The position numbers were made by a program, and so were the translations under genes. Under the pieces are notes generated by a model. It worked only from the letters and a program-made list of their open reading frames with translations, made no database searches and was not told where the DNA came from. 7,988 nucleotides of DNA from Reyranella sp. GTDB lineage: Bacteria > Pseudomonadota > Alphaproteobacteria > Reyranellales > Reyranellaceae. This document shows, piece by piece, positions 5,397 through 7,988 of the stretch (position 1 is the first letter of the stretch; each line of letters opens with the position of its first letter). The stretch lies in contig JADHLS010000219.1 in the NCBI GenBank assembly GCA_016780605.1, positions 1-7,988 of the forward strand, read 5' to 3'.

Positions 5397-6391
5397 TAGG
5401 CGATCGCCTCCTGCGTGGCCAGGAACTTCTCGCGCAGGTGGCCGCCCGCCGTGGTCGGCGGATATTTCGGCGGATGGCCGGCATCGGTGCAGCTCGGCAG
5501 GCACGTCACCAGCGCGTCGTAGTTGGGGTTCTGGAAGAACACCACCGATTGCCGGCGGCTCTCGGCGGCGCGCTCGGGTGGCGGATTGACGACGCGATGC
5601 AAGGTCGAGACCCAGCGATCGTTGGTCCAGCGCGCCAGCATGTCGCCGATATTGACCACGAAGGTGCCGGGCAGATGCGGCACGTCGAGCCACCGCCCGT
5701 CCTTGTCCTGCACCTGCAGGCCGCCCGGCCGGTCCTCGGTCTTGAGGATGGTGAGGCTGCCATAGTCGCTGTGCGCGCTGGCGCGCAGCTGTCCCGGCTC
5801 GGGCTCGACATCGGGCGCGGGATAGTTCCGCACGCGCAGCCGGCTGATGCTGCGATCGACGCTGGTGTCGAAATAGGTCTCCGGCAGATCGAGCGCCAGC
5901 GCGAACAGCCGCATGAGATCGATCGCCAGCCGATCCATGACGCGATAGTAGCGCTCGTAGGCCTCGCGCAGCCCGTCCGGCCGTTGCGGCCACAGGTTGG
6001 GCGCGAAGTGACGGCCGGCCGCCGCCGCTGTGTAGTAATCCGAAGAGCCGACATCGACCGGCCCGATCATCAGGCTCTCGTTGAGGTCGCCGGCGGCGCT
6101 GCCGCCGCGGCTCCTCACCAGCACCTCGGCCTTGAACGGCTGGTAGCCGCGCGTGACGTCGGGCGCGGGCCGGACGATCCGCATCTTCTCCTCCAGCGGC
6201 AAGTCGAAGAAGACGCGGCTGGTGGCTTCGACGGCGTCGATCAGCCCGGGATCGACGCCGTGCCTGCTGATCACCATGAAGCCGATTTCGCGGCAGGTGC
6301 GGTCGATCTCGGCGGCCAGCGCCCGCTTTGCGGCGGCATTGCCGTCGCGATAGGGCGAAATGTCGATGACGGGGACTGCAGCCAGAACCAT
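5387..6391 (-). CDS. 2-oxoglutarate/Fe(II)-dependent oxygenase, isopenicillin N synthase-like family
   Basis: The 334-residue protein has the two-part structure of this family. The N-terminal DIOX_N region begins VPVIDISPY and contains CREIGFMVISRHGVDPGLI and VFFDLPLEEKMR. The C-terminal 2OG-FeII_Oxy domain carries the iron triad H207-x-D209 in ASAHSDYGSLTIL and H265 in STLHRVVNP. RQS (280-282) is the RxS motif that binds the 2-oxoglutarate carboxylate. YEPxPG-like EPEPGQLRA and LPGTFVVNIGDMLARWTND are also typical. All catalytic residues are present, so it should be active. The substrate is unknown; relatives hydroxylate, desaturate or cyclise small molecules. ATG 6391 is chosen because AGGGAG lies 6 nt before it and the domain starts five residues in. 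A frame extending to 6589 would run through the neighbour's start. It is convergent with cobS across the tandem repeat and divergent from the phosphatase. A link to cobalamin is not evident. Confidence 0.92.
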   Translation of the reverse strand: MVLAAVPVIDISPYRDGNAAAKRALAAEIDRTCREIGFMVISRHGVDPGLIDAVEATSRVFFDLPLEEKMRIVRPAPDVTRGYQPFKAEVLVRSRGGSAAGDLNESLMIGPVDVGSSDYYTAAAAGRHFAPNLWPQRPDGLREAYERYYRVMDRLAIDLMRLFALALDLPETYFDTSVDRSISRLRVRNYPAPDVEPEPGQLRASAHSDYGSLTILKTEDRPGGLQVQDKDGRWLDVPHLPGTFVVNIGDMLARWTNDRWVSTLHRVVNPPPERAAESRRQSVVFFQNPNYDALVTCLPSCTDAGHPPKYPPTTAGGHLREKFLATQEAIAYVD

Positions 6392-6518
6392 TGCGCGCTC
6401 CCTGCAGGGGATGTGCCGAAGCCGCAGCAAGCCATGTGCCACCACCCAGCCGCTGCGGTAGGAACGGCGCTGCAATCGTGGCATATCACCGGCCTGCAGC
6501 TGGGTGAGGAGAAGCGGG
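6392..6518. promoter_or_regulatory. divergent intergenic region with small inverted and direct repeats
   Basis: The 127 bp between the oxygenase and phosphatase starts must hold both promoters if each is transcribed from here. Visible elements are a perfect 10-bp palindrome CCCTGCAGGG (6400-6409), which overlaps the oxygenase Shine-Dalgarno AGGGAG (6398-6403, minus strand). There is also a 7-bp inverted repeat CCGCAGC/GCTGCGG (6422-6428 and 6452-6458), and a direct repeat ATGTGCC (6411-6417 and 6434-6440). No clear sigma-70 pair is called. The repeats are real; any operator function is speculative. Confidence 0.35.
6506..6511 (+). promoter_or_regulatory. ribosome binding site deciding the histidine phosphatase start
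   Basis: GAGGAG ends 7 nt before ATG 6519, which selects that start over the in-frame GTG at 6504. The GTG overlaps this element and would add five residues. Confidence 0.75.
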
Positions 6519-7205
6519 ATGGCGACGGGCGCCAAGATCACAGGGTCGGTCACGCGGTGGTGGTGGGTGCGGCATGCGCCGGTGCCCAATCCGGAGGCGC
6601 GCTGCTACGGGCAGAGCGACAAGGACTGCGATATCAGCAATCACGCGCTGTTCGAGCACCAGGCGAAGCTGCTGCCCAAGGGCGCGGTGTGGTACGCCTC
6701 GAACCTGCTGCGCGCCCGCAAGACGGCGGAGACGCTGGCGACCCACGGCGCCGAGATGAGCGAGCTGCTGATCGATCCCAATCTCGCCGAGCAGCATTTC
6801 GGCGATTGGCAGGGCCTCACCTACATCGAGATCGCCGAGAAGCACGGCAACAACCACCTGTTCTGGCTGGGCCCGCCGGAGTACCGGCCGCCGGGCGGCG
6901 AGAGCTTCGTAGACCTGCGCGATCGCACCGTGCGCAGCATCGACCGCCTGACCGCCGAGCATCGCGGGCGTGACATCGTGGCGACGGCGCATGGCGGCAC
7001 CATCCGCGCCGCGCTGGCGCATGCCTTCGACCTGCATCCCGAGGCGGCAGTGCGTTTCGAGATCGACAACGTGTCGCTGACCATGATCGAGCATTTCGAG
7101 CAGGCCGATCCCCAGCACGCCTGGCGCGTCGCCTTCGTGAACTACATGCCGCGCGAGCTGCCCGCGTATCGTCCTGACGCGGCCAAAGCGGCCGCGCTGG
7201 CATGA
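6519..7205 (+). CDS. histidine phosphatase family protein (phosphoglycerate-mutase-like), possible alpha-ribazole phosphatase
   Basis: The 228-residue protein belongs to the histidine phosphatase superfamily (PF00300), which hydrolyses phosphoesters through a phosphohistidine. The phosphate pocket is visible. WVRHAP has R18 and the nucleophile H19. SNLLRARKTAETL has R65. EQHFGDWQG supplies the probable general acid E91. ATAHGGTIRAAL has the second pocket histidine H158. The FGDWQG and PPGGESF segments are also seen in CobC-type alpha-ribazole-phosphate phosphatases, and cobT and cobS lie within 3 kb, so a CobC role is reasonable. However, the same motifs occur in many unrelated branch members, so no symbol is given. 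The protein has no signal peptide and is cytoplasmic. The sequence ASNLLRARKTAETLATH is typical of the broad-specificity branch. A good Shine-Dalgarno precedes the start, and the stop overlaps the methyltransferase start by ATGA, implying co-transcription and coupled translation. Confidence 0.88.
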   Translation: MATGAKITGSVTRWWWVRHAPVPNPEARCYGQSDKDCDISNHALFEHQAKLLPKGAVWYASNLLRARKTAETLATHGAEMSELLIDPNLAEQHFGDWQGLTYIEIAEKHGNNHLFWLGPPEYRPPGGESFVDLRDRTVRSIDRLTAEHRGRDIVATAHGGTIRAALAHAFDLHPEAAVRFEIDNVSLTMIEHFEQADPQHAWRVAFVNYMPRELPAYRPDAAKAAALA

Positions 7206-7988
7206 ACAAGACGACCACCGAGCTTTCCGCCGAGCAGGCAGCGTTCTGGAACGGGCCGGGCGGCGAGGGCTGGCTGGCCGCCTACGAACGCATCCAGCGC
7301 TCGCTGAGTGAGATCGGCGAGCGCGTCCTGTCTGCCGCGGCACCTCGGCCGGGCGAGCATGTCATCGATATCGGCTGCGGCACCGGCGGCACGACGGTGG
7401 CGCTGGCGCGCGTCGTGGGGCCGACCGGCCACGTGCTGGGCGTCGATATCTCCGAGACGCTCGTGGACGCTGCACACGCGCACCGCGTCGACAACGCCAC
7501 CTTCGTCGTCGGCGACGCCGCCACGCATCCCTTCAAGGAGCACGCCTACGACCTCGTCTTCTCGCGCTTTGGCGTCATGTTCTTCGGCGATCCGGTCGCG
7601 GCCTTCCGCAACATCCATCGCGCGCTGAAGCCTGCCGGCCGCCTCGCTTTCGTCGCCTGGCGCACGCCGCAGGAGAATCCCTGGGGCACGGTGCCGTTGC
7701 GCGCCGCGCAGCCGTTCCTGCCGCCGCTGCCGCGGCCGGGGCCGGAGGATCCCGGCCAGTTCTCGTTCGGCGATCGCGCCCGCGTCGAACGCATCCTCAC
7801 CCAGGCGGGCTTCCAGGCGCTGAAGCTCGAGCCGTTCGATCGGTCGATCTGGATGGGCAACAGCGTCGCCGAGATCGTGGCCGGCGCCGGCCGCTTCGGC
7901 CCGCTCGCGCGCGCCTTCGCCAATGCCGAGCCCGCCGCCATCGACAAGGCCAAGCAGGCGATTACCGAGACGCTCAAGCCGCACGAGG
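7202..7988 (+). CDS. class I SAM-dependent methyltransferase, 3' truncated by window edge
   Basis: The frame opens at ATG 7202 and is still open at the window end, giving 262 codons with no stop. It has the Rossmann-like methyltransferase signature. Motif I, HVIDIGCGTGG (53-63), binds SAM. The acidic VDIS (D82) contacts the ribose, GDAA (D105) contacts the adenine side, and YDLVFSRFGVMFF is motif IV-like. ALKPAGRLAFVAW (141-153) is the strand after the motif typical of Methyltransf_11/25 proteins. The N-terminal QAAFWNGPGGEGWLAAYERI helix is a common lead-in in proteobacterial members acting on small molecules or quinone-like substrates. The substrate cannot be assigned. No separate Shine-Dalgarno is evident and the start lies in ATGA with the phosphatase stop, so translation is probably coupled. 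Its role next to the phosphatase is unknown. The C-terminus is missing. Confidence 0.9.
   Translation, partial: MNKTTTELSAEQAAFWNGPGGEGWLAAYERIQRSLSEIGERVLSAAAPRPGEHVIDIGCGTGGTTVALARVVGPTGHVLGVDISETLVDAAHAHRVDNATFVVGDAATHPFKEHAYDLVFSRFGVMFFGDPVAAFRNIHRALKPAGRLAFVAWRTPQENPWGTVPLRAAQPFLPPLPRPGPEDPGQFSFGDRARVERILTQAGFQALKLEPFDRSIWMGNSVAEIVAGAGRFGPLARAFANAEPAAIDKAKQAITETLKPHE

Noticed and set aside
5331..6973. Plus-strand open frame reading from within cobS through the tandem repeat into the phosphatase region
   Set aside because: It is antisense to the intact oxygenase and out of frame with cobS and the phosphatase. It exists because the repeat has no plus-strand stop.
7142..7984. 280-codon minus-strand open frame opposite the methyltransferase
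   Set aside because: The plus strand carries clear methyltransferase motifs. The minus frame is rich in Arg, Gly and Ala with no recognisable domain.

Overview
The window is a gene-dense stretch of a GC-rich bacterial chromosome. Hand counts give about 59-63% GC in the first 1.1 kb and 70% or more in sampled lines after that. High GC at third codon positions, the ABC_sub_bind-type periplasmic protein, and a CobT with GPGTG in place of GRGTG suggest an alphaproteobacterium, perhaps of the Rhodospirillales or Hyphomicrobiales. That placement is inferred from style, not from a marker gene.

Layout. (1) At 2-475 is the 3' end of an ABC-transporter substrate-binding protein. (2) At 588-1166 is a small unsecreted Amidase_2-family peptidoglycan amidase. 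Its stop codon shares a CTAG tetranucleotide with the stop of the convergent nitroreductase gene (1163-1774, minus strand). (3) selD, selenide water dikinase, is divergent from the nitroreductase at 1904-3010. Its stop lies 3 bp from that of a convergent exported NTF2/DUF4440-like gene (3014-3457, minus). (4) A cobalamin lower-ligand locus follows: cobT (3450-4496, minus) and cobS (4530-5330, plus), divergent across only 33 bp. (5) The gap between cobS and the next convergent gene is exactly four copies of a 14-bp tandem repeat. That next gene is a 2-oxoglutarate/Fe(II) or isopenicillin-N-synthase-like oxygenase (5387-6391, minus). (6) A histidine phosphatase (6519-7205, plus) overlaps a SAM-dependent methyltransferase by ATGA (7202 to the window end).

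How the genes work together. CobT activates the lower-ligand base as alpha-ribazole 5'-phosphate. CobS joins the ribazole moiety to adenosylcobinamide-GDP. The histidine phosphatase 1.2 kb away is a plausible but unproven alpha-ribazole-phosphate phosphatase (CobC role). SelD makes selenophosphate, but no partner gene for Sec or selenouridine is present here. The NTF2-like gene is tied to cobT by an 8-nt overlap, yet has no known cobalamin role.

The content is mostly recognisable core and accessory metabolism, and I do not see a convincing new multi-gene system. The most unusual structures are at gene boundaries. There is a 14-bp repeat that exactly fills one convergent gap, and two other convergent pairs end in palindromes built from their own stop codons. 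Two genes look leaderless, and a Fur-like inverted repeat lies in the nitroreductase/selD gap. There are no tRNA or rRNA genes, no insertion sequences, no CRISPR array and no evident rho-independent terminator.
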